Below the pieces are notes generated by a model that was given only the letters and a program-made list of their open reading frames with translations, searched no databases and was not told the origin of the DNA. The position numbers were made by a program, and so were the translations under genes. Below, in pieces: positions 34,112 to 47,546 of a stretch of DNA of 64,000 bases. Source of the DNA: Ustilaginoidea virens (taxonomy: Eukaryota > Ascomycota > Sordariomycetes > Hypocreales > Clavicipitaceae). Within the stretch, counting starts at the first letter, position 1. Every line of letters begins with the position of its first letter. The stretch is from NCBI RefSeq assembly GCF_000687475.1, contig NC_057316.1:2604001-2668000 (forward strand), written 5' to 3'.

Positions 34112-37100
34112 TTAAAAATCAGCTTTAGTCAGCAAGCCGTAAATATATCGGCATTTTTAACTTCGAAAAATACGGCTTTTTCCTTTCATAGAAAGGAATA
34201 GACACACCACTACTATATCAACCTTACAGCCACTATACTAATAGTATAGTAGTAGAGGTCCCCAGCCCTACTAACCCTACTGATTATAGTGATCCTAAGG
34301 AAACCACTATTACCCCCGTTCCTACTACTGCGACTAATAAGGAACCTATAGAGGCTACTAGCCCTACTACCCAACCTTCCGCTATTACGACTAGCGAAGA
34401 CCCTATAGAGGTTACTAACCCTACTCCTGCCCCTATAGCTGCTAATACAGAATATCAGAAGCTATTACAATTAGCCGGCATTTAGCATATACGGCTAGGG
34501 CATATAGGTATTCAGCTACTTAAAAAGACCTATGCTAATACCCCTGGTCTACCTAACCTTAATAAGGTTAAAGATGCTGATTTTCGCTATCTAGCCTATA
34601 TATAGGCTAAAAAGGTTAGAAGACCTTCTAAGGATGCGATACCTAATCCAGCTAAATGCCTGGATATTATAGAAGGTGATACTTTTGCTATATCACCTAT
34701 GCTATATAACAAACGACCTGTTGCCCTTATATTAGTGGACAGAAAATCCCGATTCCGCTGGCTTTACTTACTGCCTAATAGGGAAGGCACTATTGTTTTT
34801 AAAGCATTACAGAGCTTTATACAGAGCCTACAGGTCAGATATAGTAAAACGCCTATTGAATTCCACTATGATGGTGGAAATGAAATCAACAAAATGCTTA
34901 GTAATTGGCTTATTAAACAGGGTATAGCTTTTAATACCTCTTGCCCTTATATTCATAAATAAAACGGCCTAGCTGAGCGGTCCATTAGGGTTATAGCTGA
35001 TAGGCTATATGCTACTATAGCCTGGTTAAGGCTTCTATCTAACCTCTGGTCTGCTGTAATTACTGGCGTTATTATGCTAGTAAATATAATAGCTGTTACT
35101 AATAGACCTTCTAGCCCCTATTAGGAGCTATTAAAGGATTATAACCATATTACGCCGGAGCACTACCCTGATCTTATTAACCTTAGGGCCATTAGAGCAG
35201 CTATTAAAGTGCTTATACCACACGAAAAGCGTATAAAAAGCCGCAAATTAGCGCCCCGTACCGAGCCTAATAGGCTCCTTACTACTCTAGGTAATAATAC
35301 TTACCTAGTCTACCTTCTAAAGAAGAAGGTTATTACTAAAACAACTTTTATTACCTTTATTCACTAAAATAAAGGTATAGGCCCTATTTCTAGTGGCCTA
35401 GAAGGAGACTTTCATAGAGGGCAAAATACAGGTTCAGAGGGGGTATCTAGCAGAGAACCTGCTATTTTACTGGATGACCTAGAAAGCATACCGGACCCTA
35501 CTAACCTTACTAATATTACTAATACTAATGTTATACCGGATGACCTGGAAAGCATACCGGACCCTACTAATACTAGCGTTATTAATACTAATACTACCTT
35601 AGATAACCATCCTATATTACAGTCCCCAGCTACTGCAAAGGATGACCTTATAGATATCCTTACTAGCCTTACTCCTGCCGACCTTACTAGCCCTACTAGC
35701 CCTACTAGCCCTGCTATACCTACTAGCCCTACCGACCCTACTAGCCCTACCGACTTATTCCCTAATCAGGATTTATACCACCTGATATGGGATTCCTGTT
35801 ATGCAGCTAAGCGTAAGCTAGCTAAAAAGGCCCCTAATGGTACGCCTAATAGCTAGAAGGATATACTACAATGCCCTGAAAAAGAAAAAGACCTTTAGAT
35901 AAAGGCACTATTTAAGGAATTCGAGCAGCTTTTAGATACTAAAGTTTTCCAGTTTATTCCTAAGTCTAGCGTTCCTATTAATAGGAAAATTATACGCAAT
36001 AGGCCTGTTTTTCGGGTTAAAAAGGATGCTAATAATCAGCCTATAAAATATAAGGCTAGATTAATTATCAAGGGCTTTATGCAAGTCAAAGGAAAAGACT
36101 TTCAGCATACCTATACTTCTACCTCTATTCTACCCACCTAGAGGGTTATACTAGCTTTGGCTGCTAGCAATAACTAGGAGATAGAGCAAATCGACTTTAT
36201 AAGCACCTTCCTAAATAGCGAACTTTCTGAGACTATTTATATGGATATCCCTGATGGATTCCTTGAATTTACAGAGAGCTTATTACTAACTGATAGCAAG
36301 CTTTGGTCTAATATACAGCGCTAACGGCTACTAACTTTGCTTAAAGAAGCTAGATTCGACCCTTCTATTAAGCAAGCTATCTTACTAAAGAAGGCCCTAT
36401 ACGGGCTAAAACAAGCACCCCGCGAATGGCAACACCGGCTAAAAGACCTGATTTCTAGTAAAGGTTTTTTACCTTTAGCTTCTAATGCTGCCATCTTTTA
36501 TAATAAGCAAACCAGCACCTTTATCGTCACCTATATTGACGATTGCTTATTAGTTAGTCCAAATATAACTTATATTAACCAGCTAAAAAGGAAATTTCAT
36601 AAGGTCTATACTATAGAAGACCGCAATCCGGCTTCCTTTTTCTTAGGCGTATAAATTATACGAAATAGGAAGGAAGGTTTATTGTGGCTACACTAAGCCC
36701 AATTTATAGCAGAGGTCTTAGCTAAATTCGGCTTACAGGATACTAAACCTCAGCTTATTCCACTTCAACCAGGGATTCTAAATGAATCTAGTGGAAAAGA
36801 CCTTAGCCCTACTGATTAGAGCCTTTATCAGAGCCTTACTGGCACTATAATGTGGCTTATAATAATGACTAGGCCCGACCTAGTATTTCCTACCTAATAC
36901 CTCTCCCGGTTTATATCCAAGGCAACTAATGTACATCTAAATGCTGCGAAAGGCAGCTTTAGCTACCTTAAAGGCACTAAGAACCTAGCTATTTGCTTTA
37001 GTGCTACTAAAAGCAACCAACAGCCTATTATAGCCGCTTATTCTAATAGCGACTTTGCTGGCTGTAAAGAAACCTTTAAATCTACTAGAGGCTTCCTGAC

Positions 37101-37497
37101 TACTATTAATAGTGGTCCTATTAGCTGGCGTTCTAAGCGAGCCTCTTTAGTAGTGCTATCTACTTTAGAAGCTGAATCTGATGTATTACTTAAGACTATC
37201 CGCAAGGTACAGTGGCTTTCTAACCTTTGTAAGGAGCTAGAAATTGATATTTTACGCCTTATACCGCTATACTGCGATAACCAGGGCTCCATTTCGAATT
37301 CTAATAACCCTAATCAGCATGCTCGCACTAAGCATACGCTATTAAAATTCCGGTATATTAGGGAGCAAGCCCAGCTAGGCTTGGTTAAAATTACCTACTT
37401 ACCTACTAATAGTATGCCTGCTGACGGTCTTATAAAGCCACTGCCGGGCCCTAAATTTACTAGGTTCCGCGAGTTACTAGGTCTTAGGGCCTGCTAA
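34112..37497 (+). pseudogene. Element C pol remnant: integrase, RT, RNase H
   Basis: Continues C after D. GAG-pre-integrase/zinc region about 34,480-34,640 (LGHIGIQLLKK). Integrase core with D in ILVDRKSRFRWLYLLPNREG (near 34,740) and YDGGNEINKMLSNWLIKQ (near 34,870), and QNGLAERSIR (near 34,965, its Gln now TAA). A Thr/Pro-rich linker follows (about 35,400-35,780). RT starts near 35,900, with YIDD intact at 36,532-36,543. RNase H follows (AYSNSDFAGC near 37,040; TLEAESD near 37,165) and ends in MPADGLIKPL, stop at 37,495-37,497. Remaining in-frame stops, mostly TAG/TAA at Gln or Trp sites, prevent a full polyprotein. Confidence 0.9.
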
Positions 37498-37618
37498 CTT
37501 ATACTAACATATTTTTACTAAGGTTTTTCCTATGTTTTTCCTTAGCACTTTTTACTGCATTTTCTTTCCCTATCCTTTACACGATTAGCTTGCTACTACA
37601 GTAGCTAATCAGAGGGGG

Positions 37619-38383
37619 TGTTAAAATCCTATAGTAGCCTACTAGGCTGCTAGCCTTATGCCCTACTAGCCTACTAACCTTCTAGCCCTTATACCGCCTC
37701 TTAGACTTATGGTAGTATTACCTTAGGCCTTTGCCTTTTACCTTAAGGATTTTCAGTGGATTATTTACTGTATATCAAGTAAGGTAGGCCTTGTTGAAAA
37801 GGTGTGGCATTGCTAAATTAGCGTGGTTGCCTACTAGCGTGGTGGCGGCCTACTAGCGTGGTATGGCATTGCTAAATTAGCGTGGTGGCCTACTAGCGTG
37901 GTGGCTAGTCCACTAGTATGGTGGTTAGTCACTAGCGTGGTGGCTAGTTACTAGTGCGGTGACTAATTACTAGTGCGGTGGTTAGGGTGGTTGGAAAGGT
38001 CGGATATAGCGGGGTTGCTAACGTATTATAGCGAGTATTACGGGGAGCCCTCTTACTGGCTTCCCTGGATGCCTGGGCCTACCCCTCCTTTGTGTATATA
38101 TAGGATAGCTTTCCCCCTTCTTTCTAGATAGTAGAAGGGCAGCATAATCGAGTCTGTTAATGCACTATATGCCTCTTAACTTCTTACCTTCCCTGCGTTT
38201 TCTGGTTATCTTATATTTGCCTTGCCTTTACACTTGCCTTGCTTTATAGCACTTGTATAGTCTTAGGACTTGGTGAAAAATCTAGTATTTATACTAAGAT
38301 TAGTTCACAGGTCGCAGACAGTCTTGTGCCATATAGCTAGCTAGTAAGGCTCTGCTTTTATAGTAACCTTGAGAATTGCAATA
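37619..38383 (+). repeat. 3' LTR of Copia element C
   Basis: 765 bp, TGTTAAAATCC to GCAATA, same length as 23,692-24,456, with the tandem GCGTGGTGG array at about 37,820-37,990. Differences from the 5' LTR are C/T and G/A. Confidence 0.93.
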
Positions 38384-38388
38384 GCTTG

Positions 38389-41300
38389 GGTATCCGAAAA
38401 TCTGGTCGTTTTTCGGCTGGGTGGGTGGGAAAGCACCCCATTGGTCAGTCTGTGGGTCAGACTGTTGGTCAGTCTGTAGGTCAGGCTATTGGTCAGCCTA
38501 TAGGTCCAAAAGTGACCTATAGTATCTATAACCTAGGATACCTTGCACGTCTCATATCCGTGGTATTCTTCCTCAAATTCTACCCCTAATAGCCCTAACC
38601 TGGTATGGCTGAATAGGCACCTTTTCTGATACTCGAAATATTTTCTCCTACGGTCTCTCATTTAAGGCGATATTTAGACTCTCGAATTTCAGATATTCTA
38701 GTATAGGCAGCGTTTTACTATGGCGAAATGCTGCGTTTACTAGGAAGCCGGGCGAAAAGGCAGAATCTATTGTATCGGAAAGTCGCAGAAAATCAGTATA
38801 TATAGGGCTTTGAGATTCAGACCATTGAAAATTTATTATGTGGGGCAAGTCAGAATTTTCACTTGTGTGGGTTATACCCACTTTTGTGACGGATTCGGAA
38901 AATCTCTAAGATTGAGATTCCTAGTAACGAGAACTTTCTGCATTTCCTAGTATTTGCAGCCTTTTTGTATGGGAAAAAGGCGTAAATTCCTTAGCCGGTG
39001 AAAAAGGACCGTCTTGCCTAAGCTGAAAAGCTGAGTTAGGCTGAAGCGATTTAGAATCGAAAGACGGCGAATTGCTAGGAAATGTTGCAGAGTGCTGTGG
39101 CGGGCTAATTGGTGGTAGGCCCACTGGTTGTGGCAGGCCTATTGGTTGTGGTAGGCCCGCTGATTGTGGTGGATCCGTATGCTGTATTAGGCCTATTGGT
39201 TGTGGTGGGCCCGTGGGCTGTGTTGGATCCGTGGCCTGTGGTAGGCCTGTGCCTTCGACTAGGCCTATACCGTCGGTCTTAGACGAAATAGGCATATCTA
39301 GGCGAGGCGACTTCCAAATAGGCTCTTCTAGAGCAATTTGGTCGATATTTACCCCCTCTAAATTAAAAGGCGGTTGGAAATCAAAAGTGCCCTCTAGGCC
39401 ACTTAAAATAGGGCCTATACCTTCATTTTGGTAGATAAAAGTAATGAAAGAGGTCTTAGTGACGACCTAGCGATATAGGATGTAGACAAGGTAGGTGCCG
39501 TTACCTAGCGTAGCTAGTAACCTACCTGACTCGGTCCGGGGGGCTAGCTTGTGGCTGATGACCCGTTTTTCTGGAGGGATTAGCACCTCTATAGCCGCAC
39601 TAATAGCCCTGAAGCTAGTAAGGTCGGGTAGGTGGTAGTGCGTAATTTCCGGAAAGTCCTTTTTTAATTCTTCGAAAGGTAATAAGGAACGGTTTGTAAC
39701 TGCTATTAGATTTACCAAGGTAGTAATACTGAGAATAACTGTAGACTAAAGATAAGAAGGTAACCAAGACTAAAGTATAGTAGCTCTAAGTCGGTCAACG
39801 ATGACCTATATAGAGCGTTCTACTAACCCATTTTGCTTATGAATATAAGGGGAAGAGGTTAAAAAATCTATACCCTTAAGAGCTAGCCAGGCTGTAATAA
39901 CGTCGTTGATTTCCTTACTACTATCATAGTGGAATTTAACAGCTGATTTGCCGTAGCGATTCCTAAGACCTTAGAAGAACCCCTATAATACTAGGAATAC
40001 CGTGGGCCCTTCCTTATTGGGTAGTAAATACACCTAACGGAAGTATGATTTCTAGTCAACTAAGATGAGGCAAATAGGGCGTTTATTGTATGGAAGAGGA
40101 TTAATTTAGAAAATATCACCCTCTATAATATCCAAATAATGTATAGGGTCTAGTATAGCCCCTGATGTAAAACGCTGAACTAACTTTGCCCTTTTATAGG
40201 CGATGCAGTTGAAATTAGAATCCTTTACCTTACTAAGATTAGGTAACCCTATGGTTGATGCATAGGTTTTCTTTAGAAGTTGGATTCTAATATGCCTAAG
40301 CCGGATATGCCAAAGTCCGGCTAGTAATAGCAGCTTTTAATACTCAGTATCAGCTGCTAGGGCTGGGTCGAGGGTGACCGGGGCCCTCTATAGTGGTTAG
40401 GCTGTATTAGGAATAGCAGCCTCTATTGGTACTACCGAAAAACCAGGACTAACTAGTGGGTCAGCTAGTAGGATTTCTTACGAATTAGCTGGTGGGTTAG
40501 CTTGCGAATTAGCTAGTGGAAGTAGAAGGTCCGAGTCAGCTAGTGGGGTAGGTAAATCCTCTAGTAGGGGATATTCCTCGTATTCTTCTAGGTTGGCTAG
40601 GGCAGGTAATTCGACCGAGATACTATATGAAACCGGTTAGCTAGTATAGTATAAAAACGGCGAATCTACCCCTTTTTATTGTAAAAAGAAGCCATACTTC
40701 TTAAAATTAAGAAGCCTAATATACTTATTATTGCTGTTAACTAGGCTTTAGCCCTAAATACTGCTACGATTTAGATAGTATTTAACGCCGCTAAAGATAT
40801 TAATATTAAAAGCTGGTATGAAGAGGGCGTTGGTTAGCTCTAAGGTGCCCCACTGAGGTGGGTTGGTGGCCTATAGCACGGTAAAACGCGCTGTGCCCTA
40901 CCCACTAGGCTTAATTAGGCCACCACCTATGCTAATGACTGGTCTGTTTCCGGTATAGTATTAGAAGTAGGTGAAATACTTTTTATCGTTAATGATATGC
41001 ACCATAGAACTAGTATCGTAAAGCAAAGAATCTGTTAGCGTTTTCCTACCGGATTATGCACTATAGCTGGTAGCTAGAAATTGCATATATTCGCGGTCCT
41101 AGAAGGAAGAATAGGCTGTCTTACTGGGTGTAAGACTTAGAGTGTTATAATTCCCTAGTACGAAGGAATCAATAGTCTTTTCCTTTTCGTCGGTCTTTTA
41201 TAGGGTATCTGCTTTATTAGCTGAATCTTTCTTTTCTTTATTCTTCTTTTTATTTTCCGGCTTGCCCTATATGGCTGAAGAAGACCTTTATTGGGTAGAA

Positions 41301-42699
41301 GACCCCTATTTCTTTTTGTTGGCGTTAGTGGTAGTGTTTTTACCACCCTTACTAGTGTTATTACTAGCTGGCTTGCTACTATTGCTATTAGTAGCGGCAC
41401 CCTTAACCTTTGCGAGGTGGGTGGTAGCCCTTACTACTAATGACCCTTTAATGCGTTATTCTTCCAGTAAATCAACTATATAAAATTGCAGGTTAATATT
41501 TGATGTATTTCCCTAAGTATAGGCGATTCTTATTATTGTATGGTGCCGTTCTGCCTACTGAAAGAAGACCCCTTCTATAGCATATAAATATTGGCTGATT
41601 TGGTCGAAAGGTTGTATATGGGAGCCTAAAATTTGCAGCCTAGATAGGTAGCTATTAAAGGAGGTATTGAAAGATTCTAAGGTACCCTTATAGCCTGTAA
41701 AATTTAGTTAATGGAAGGCAGGGTATAGGTGGGTCCGCTATACGTCTGATGAGTAAGAATACTGTTTGGTGAGTAACGTAAAGGCTGACTCTGGGTCAGT
41801 GCACTAGTTGATAGCGGCAGCTAGTCCTTTTATATAATTATTCTTAATAAGTAATAGTAAAAGTGCTTGCTCTAAGTCGTTAAATTTGCTGGCAATAGAA
41901 GGATCTTCGATAAATTTAGCGATATTAAGTGCCCTAAGTTGAATTATAAGGGCCTGTTTCTATTGGTCGAAGTTAGATGCCCCCCTTAGCTTTTAGGATT
42001 CCTGGAATCCGTTGGCTGTCTTAGCTAGTTCCTTAATAGCTATAGCGCTGACTTAGCTGCTAATGCTGGATGGAACCGGTAGGGGTTATTGCTAGGCTTT
42101 AGGTAGAGAGGTATTTCCCTTACCCATAGGAGTTTGGAAGGTATCTATATCTATTATATCCTATGATGGTGGGCTGGCAGTAGGCTTAATTAGTCTATCT
42201 ACTAAGGTGCCCACCTTATTAGCTAAAAAATCGATTTTAGAGTTCATTTAATTAAATTTATGACTGAATTCTTTTCTTATTTCCTGTTGGTCTTCCCTGA
42301 GCTGGGCAATTTCCTAGTTATTATCAGATTCTTCTACCTCTGCCGTATTAGGGACTTGGTAGCCTGGGTTATTAGTAGGAACGTTCTGACTGGCTATTAT
42401 AGGAAGAGAAAAGGTGCCGGAATGTCTTAAAAATGCGAAGAAAATCAAGACAGAAAATCTAGATAAAACTAGAAGAAAGCTGCGTTAAGGAATAACCTTA
42501 GAAAATCCTGTTGCAAAAAGGATGTATTGCAGCTTAGTATGGTAGCTGGGTTCCTAAATCTGGGATGATCAGTCCCTTACTGCAGATTAGTAATATCGTT
42601 AGTTAGATTTCTGGGAGGTTAGCTGCCAAATGCATTAAAATCCTAAGTTAGCGTAAAAAAGTCTTAAGCTGGAAGCCTTGAGACACCGGGCTCATAACC
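38389..42699 (-). pseudogene. Element B gag, protease, integrase and linker remnant
   Basis: This is the 5' half of B on the minus strand. Primer site just below 42,699 (GGTTATGAGCCCGG). Gag about 42,330-41,160, with a basic Lys/Arg tail. Protease near 41,030-40,960 (LLYDTSSMVHIINDKKYF; D-T-S where D-T/S-G is expected). Integrase about 40,330-39,470. A Pro/Gln-rich linker at 38,921-39,295 has an open 124-codon frame with tandem GLPQPxG/GPPQP units. The repeated GGTCAGTCTGTT segment at 38,440-38,510 is a Gln/Asp-rich repeat on the minus strand. The rest of pol resumes at 23,691. Broken by RIP stops. Confidence 0.82.
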
Positions 42700-43425
42700 T
42701 GTTGCAAAATGGTGACTTAGAACACTATTGGAAAGTATACTAAGTACCGATAGTGGCGTACAAGGCGTTGCAGAATAAAACAAGCTGGTTAAAGATTAAA
42801 AACGCACACACGGGGTTGACTAGAGCAAAGATATTAGGGAAATCTGATTCTAATTATTGGTAACTATTCTAGCTAGAAAGAGGGAATTTTGGGCATATTT
42901 CTACCATCTTGAAGAAGTGGTTGAAAATAATGAAAAACCGCAAAAATAGCGAAAAATCCGACGAAAAGTCGGTCTGCCCAACCGTGCCCAGTCTGTGCCC
43001 AATATCCTACCCAGTGCCTACCCAACCAAGCCCAGTGGCTTATAGCGGTGTGCCGGATGCCCTATAATAGCCTGCCGTACGGGCCGGAAGCCCTATATCG
43101 GTGTGCCGTAAAGGCGCGGTGTAGCGGGTGACTGTATGTAGAAGGCCGAAAGTGCTGGTATTAGCAAGGTTTGCCCATTTGGTAATCCTGTAGAAATGCG
43201 CCGCCTATTGTGGGCCCTGTGGCCCGCTGTGACCGGCCGCTGTGGCCGGCTGTGGGGCGCTGTGCCGGTGCCGTGACCGGCGCTGTGGCCCACTGTAATC
43301 GGCGTTGTGGGGCGCTGTGCCCCACCATAGCGCCTGGTATAGCCACCGCGATATCTCAACGTAGAGACGTCGTACGGTAGCGAGACCAGTACCAAAATAC
43401 AGCTAAAAAGGCGCTGATTTCAACA
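42700..43425 (-). repeat. 5' LTR of Copia element B
   Basis: 726 bp, TGTTGCAAAATGG to TTTCAACA. It contains a 100-codon minus-strand ORF (43,093-43,395) through the GC-rich GTG/GCC repeat block, present in related form in all four A/B LTRs. Confidence 0.93.
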
Positions 43426-43430
43426 ATTAT

Positions 43431-46400
43431 CTATAACCTAGGATACTTTATACGTCTTGTATCCGTAGCTATATTCTTCCTCGAATTCTACCCCTAGTAG
43501 CCTTAACCTAATATGGCTGAATAGGCAACTTTTCTAATATTCGAAATATTTTCTCCTACAGTCTCTTATTTGAGGCGATATTTAGACTCTCGAATTTCAG
43601 ATATTCTAGTATAGGCAGCGTTTTACTATAGCGAAATGCTGCATTTACTAGGAAGCCGGGCGAAAAGGCAGAATCTATTGTATCGGAAAGTCGCAGAAAA
43701 TCAGTATGTATGGGCCTTTAAGATTCAGACTATTGAAAATTTGCTATATGGGGCGAGTTAGAATTTTCATATATGCGGGGTATGCCCACTTTTATGACGG
43801 ATTCGGAAAATCTCTATAGTTGAGATTCCTAGTGACGAGAGCTTTCTATATTTCCTAGCATTTGCAGCCTTTTTATATGGGAAAAAGGCGTATTTTCCTT
43901 AGCCGGTGAAAAAAGACCGTTTTGTCTAAGCTGAAAAGCTGAGTTAGGCTAAAGCGATTTGGAATCGAAAGACGGCGACTTGCTAAGAAATGTTGCAGAG
44001 TGCTATGGCGGGCCAATTAGTGGTAGGCCCACTGGTTGTGGTGGATCCGTGTGCTGTATTAGGCCCATTAGTTGTGGTGGGCCTATAGGCTATATGGGAT
44101 CCAAGGCCTGTGGTAGGCCTATGCCTTCGACTAGGCCCATACCGTCGGTCTTAGACGAAATAGGCATATTTAGGCGAGGCGACTTCTAGATAGGCTCTTC
44201 TAAGGTGATTTAGTCGGTATTTACCCCCTCTAAATTAGAAGGCGGTTGGAAATCAAAAGTGCCCTTTAGGCTACTTAAAATAGGGCCTATACCTTTATTT
44301 TAATAGGTAAAAGTAATAAAAGAGGTCTTAGTGACGACCCGGCGATATAGGATATAGACGAGGTAGGTGCTATTACCTAGCGTAGCTAGTAACCTACCTA
44401 ACTCGATCCGGGGGGCCAGCTTATAGCTAATAACCCGTTTTTCTAAAGGGATTAACACCTCTACAGCCGCACTAATAGCCCTAAAGCTAGTAAGGTCGGG
44501 TAGGTGGTAATATATAATTTCCGGAAAATCCTTCTTTAATTCCTCAAAAGATAATAAGGAACGGTTTAAGACTGCTATTAGATTTACTAAAGTAGTAATA
44601 CTAAGAATTACTGCAGACTAAAGGTAAGAAGGTAATCGAGACTAAAGTATAGTAGCTCTAAGTCGGTTAATAATAACCCGTATAGAGCGTTCTGCTAACC
44701 TATTTTGCTTATAAATGTAAGGGGAAGAGATTAAAAAATCTATACCCTTAAGAGCTAGCCAGGCTGTAATAACATCGTTGATTTCCTTGCCACCATTATA
44801 GTGGAATTCAACAGCTGATTTGCTATAGTAATTCCTAAGACCTTAGAAGAACCCCTATAATACTAGGAATACTGTAGGTCCTTCCTTATTGGGTAGTAAA
44901 TACACCCAACGGAAGCGTAATTTCCGGTCAACTAAGATAAGGCAAATAGGGCGTTTATTATATGGTAGAGGGTTAATTTGGAAGATATCACCCTCTATAA
45001 TATCCAAATAATGCATAGGGTCTGGTATAGCCCCTGATATAAAACGCCGAACTGACTTTGCCCTTTTATAGGCAATACAGTTAAAATCAGAATCCTTTAC
45101 CTTACTGAGATCAGGTAACCCTATAGTTAATACATAGGTTTTCTTTAAAAGTTGGATTCCGATATGCCCAAGCCGGATATACCAAAGTCCGGCTAGTAAT
45201 AGCAGCTTTTAATACTCGATATTAGCTGCTAATACTAGGGCTGGGTTAAGGGCGACCGGGGCCCTCTGTAGTGGTTGGGCTGTATTAGGAATAGTAGCCG
45301 CTTTTAGTACCACCGAAAAACCAGGACTAGCTGGTAGAGTAGCTTGCGAATTAGCTAGTGGATTAGCTTAAGAATTAGCTAGTAGATAGTCCGAGTCAGC
45401 TAGTAGCATAGGTAAATCCTCTGGCAGGGGATATTCCTCGTATTCTTCTAAGTTAGCTAGGGCGGGTATTTCGACCGAGATATTATATAAAGCCAGGTGA
45501 TTTTAGCTGGTATAATATAAAAACGGCGAATCTACCCCTTTCTATTGTAAAAAGAAGCTATACTTCTTAAAATTAAGAAGCCTAATACACTTATTATTAC
45601 TATTAACTAGGCTTTAGCCCTAAATACTGCCACGATTTAGATAGTATTTAACGCCGCTAAAGATGTTAATATCAAAAGCTGGTATAAAGAGGGCGTTAAT
45701 TAACTCTAAGGTGCCCCACTAAGGTGAGTTGGTGCCCTATAGTACAGTAAAACGCGCTATGCCCCACCCACTGGGCTTAATTAGGCCACCACCTATACTG
45801 ATAACTGGTCTATTTCCGGTATAGTATTCGAAGTAAGTAAAGTGCTTTTTATCGTTAATGATATGCACTATAGAACTAGTATCGTAGAGTAAAGAATCTA
45901 TTGGCGTTTTCCTACCGGATTATGCACTATAGCTGGTAGCTAGAAATTGCATATATTCGCGGTCCTAAAAGGAAGAATAGGCTGTCTCACTAGGTGTAAG
46001 ACTTAAAGTATTATAATTCCCTAGTACGAAGGAATTAATAGTCTTTTCCTTTTCGTCGGTCTTTTATAGGGTATCTGCTTTATTAGCTAAATCTTTCTTT
46101 TCTTTATTCTTTTTCTTATTTTCCGGCTTGCCCTATATAGCTAAAGAAGACCCTTATTATTAGGTAGAAGACCCCTATTTGTTCTTTTTATTAGCATTAG
46201 TAGTAGTGTTTTTACCACCCTTACTAGTGTTATTACTAGCTGGCTTGCTACTGTTGCTGTTAGTAGCGGCACCCTTAACCTTTACGAGGTGGGTAGTAGC
46301 CCTTACTACTAATAACCCTTTAATACATTATTCTTCTAGTAAATCAACCATATAAAATTGCAGGTTAATATTTAATGTATTTCCCTGAGTATAGGCGATT

Positions 46401-47546
46401 CTCATTATTATGCGATGCCGTTCTACCTACTAAAAAAAGACCCCTTCTACAGTATGTAAATATTAGCTAATTTAGTCGAAAGGTTATATATAGGAGCCTA
46501 AAATTTATAGCCTGGATAGGTAGCTATTAAAGGAGGCGTTAAAAGATTCTAAGGTACCCTTATAGCCTATAAAATTTAGTTAATAGAAGGCAGGATATAG
46601 ATAGGTCCGCTATACGTCTAATAAGTGAGAATACTATTTAGTGAGTAATATAAAGGCTAACTTTAGGTTAATACACCAGTTAATAGCAGCAGTTAGTCCT
46701 TCTGTACAACTATTCTTGATAAGTAATAATAAAAGTGCTTGCTCTGAATCGTTAAACTTGCTAGTAATAGAAGGTTCTTCAATAAATTTAGCGATATTAA
46801 GTGCCCTAAGTTGAATCATAAGGGCCTATTTCTATTAGTCGAAGTTAGATGCCCCTCTTAGCTTTTGGGATTCCTAGAATCCGTTGGCTATTTTAGCTAA
46901 TTCCTTAATAGCTATAGCGCTGACTTGGCTGCTAATACTGGATGGAACCGGCAGGGGTTGCTGCTGGGCTTTGGGTAGTAATGGTAGGTTATTTCCTTTA
47001 CCCATAAGGGTTTAGAAGGTATCCACATCCATCATATCCTAGGATGGTAGGCTAATAGCAGGCTTAATTAGTCTATCTACTAAGGTGCCCACCTTATCAG
47101 CCAAAAAATCGATTTTAGAATTAATTCGATTAAATTTATAGTTAAATTCTTTTCTTATTTCCTATTGGTCTTCCCTAAGCTAGGCAATTTCTTGGTTATT
47201 ATCAGATTCTTCTACCTCTGCTATATAGCTTAGGTTATCGGCGGTAGGAACGTTCTAACTGGCCATTATAGGAAGAGAAAAGGTGCCGGAAAGTCTTAAA
47301 AATGCGAAGAAAATCAAGACTGAAAATCTAGATAAAACTAGAAGAAAGCTGCATTAAGGAATAACCTTAGAAAATCCTATTGCAAGGATGTGTTGCAGCT
47401 TAGTGTAGTAGCTAGGTTCCTAAATCTGGGATGATTAGTCCCTTATTAGTTAGATTTCTAGAAGGTTAGCTGCCAAATACATTAAAATCCTAAGTTAGCG
47501 TAAAAAAGTCTTAAGCTAGAAGCCTTAAGACACCAGGCTCATAACC
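43431..47546 (-). pseudogene. Element A gag, protease, integrase remnant
   Basis: The 5' half of A on the minus strand, collinear with 38,500-42,699 of B. Primer site just below 47,546 (GGTTATGAGCCTGG). Gag includes an open 61-codon stretch at 46,634-46,819 (IAKFIEEPSITSKF, SEQALLLLLIKNS) that matches C gag. Protease near 45,870. Integrase about 45,180-44,320. Pro/Gln linker about 44,190-43,940. More stops than in B, and many CG-to-TA changes. Pol continues beyond B at 21,112. Confidence 0.82.

Larger units (their letters stand above)
23692..38383 (+). mobile_element. Copia LTR retrotransposon C, interrupted by Gypsy element D
   Basis: 765-bp LTRs at 23,692-24,456 and 37,619-38,383 and the exact 5-bp duplication gcttg (23,687-23,691; 38,384-38,388). 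Inserted in the linker region of B pol in the opposite orientation; element A shows the empty site at about 20,990. Gag-pol reads on the plus strand. Size without D is about 7.4 kb. The best-preserved element in the window: several open stretches of 80-124 codons and an intact YIDD box. Polypurine tract AGAGGGGG at about 37,611-37,618. Confidence 0.95.
21118..43425 (-). mobile_element. Copia LTR retrotransposon B, interrupted by element C
   Basis: 726-bp LTRs at 21,118-21,843 and 42,700-43,425. The flanks are agtat (21,113-21,117) and attat (43,426-43,430), a 5-bp duplication with one mismatch. The target sequence of A, joined across B, matches the uninterrupted homologue in B itself at 38,500-38,540, which confirms the insertion. 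Pol is on the minus strand. Size without C is about 7.6 kb. It is the same family as A but less mutated: LTR termini are intact TG...CA and the RT box is intact. Confidence 0.92.

Noticed and set aside
38386..38589. 67-codon plus-strand ORF with GQSVGQTVGQ repeats
   Set aside because: It overlaps the linker of element B, which codes on the minus strand, and starts within the C insertion duplication.
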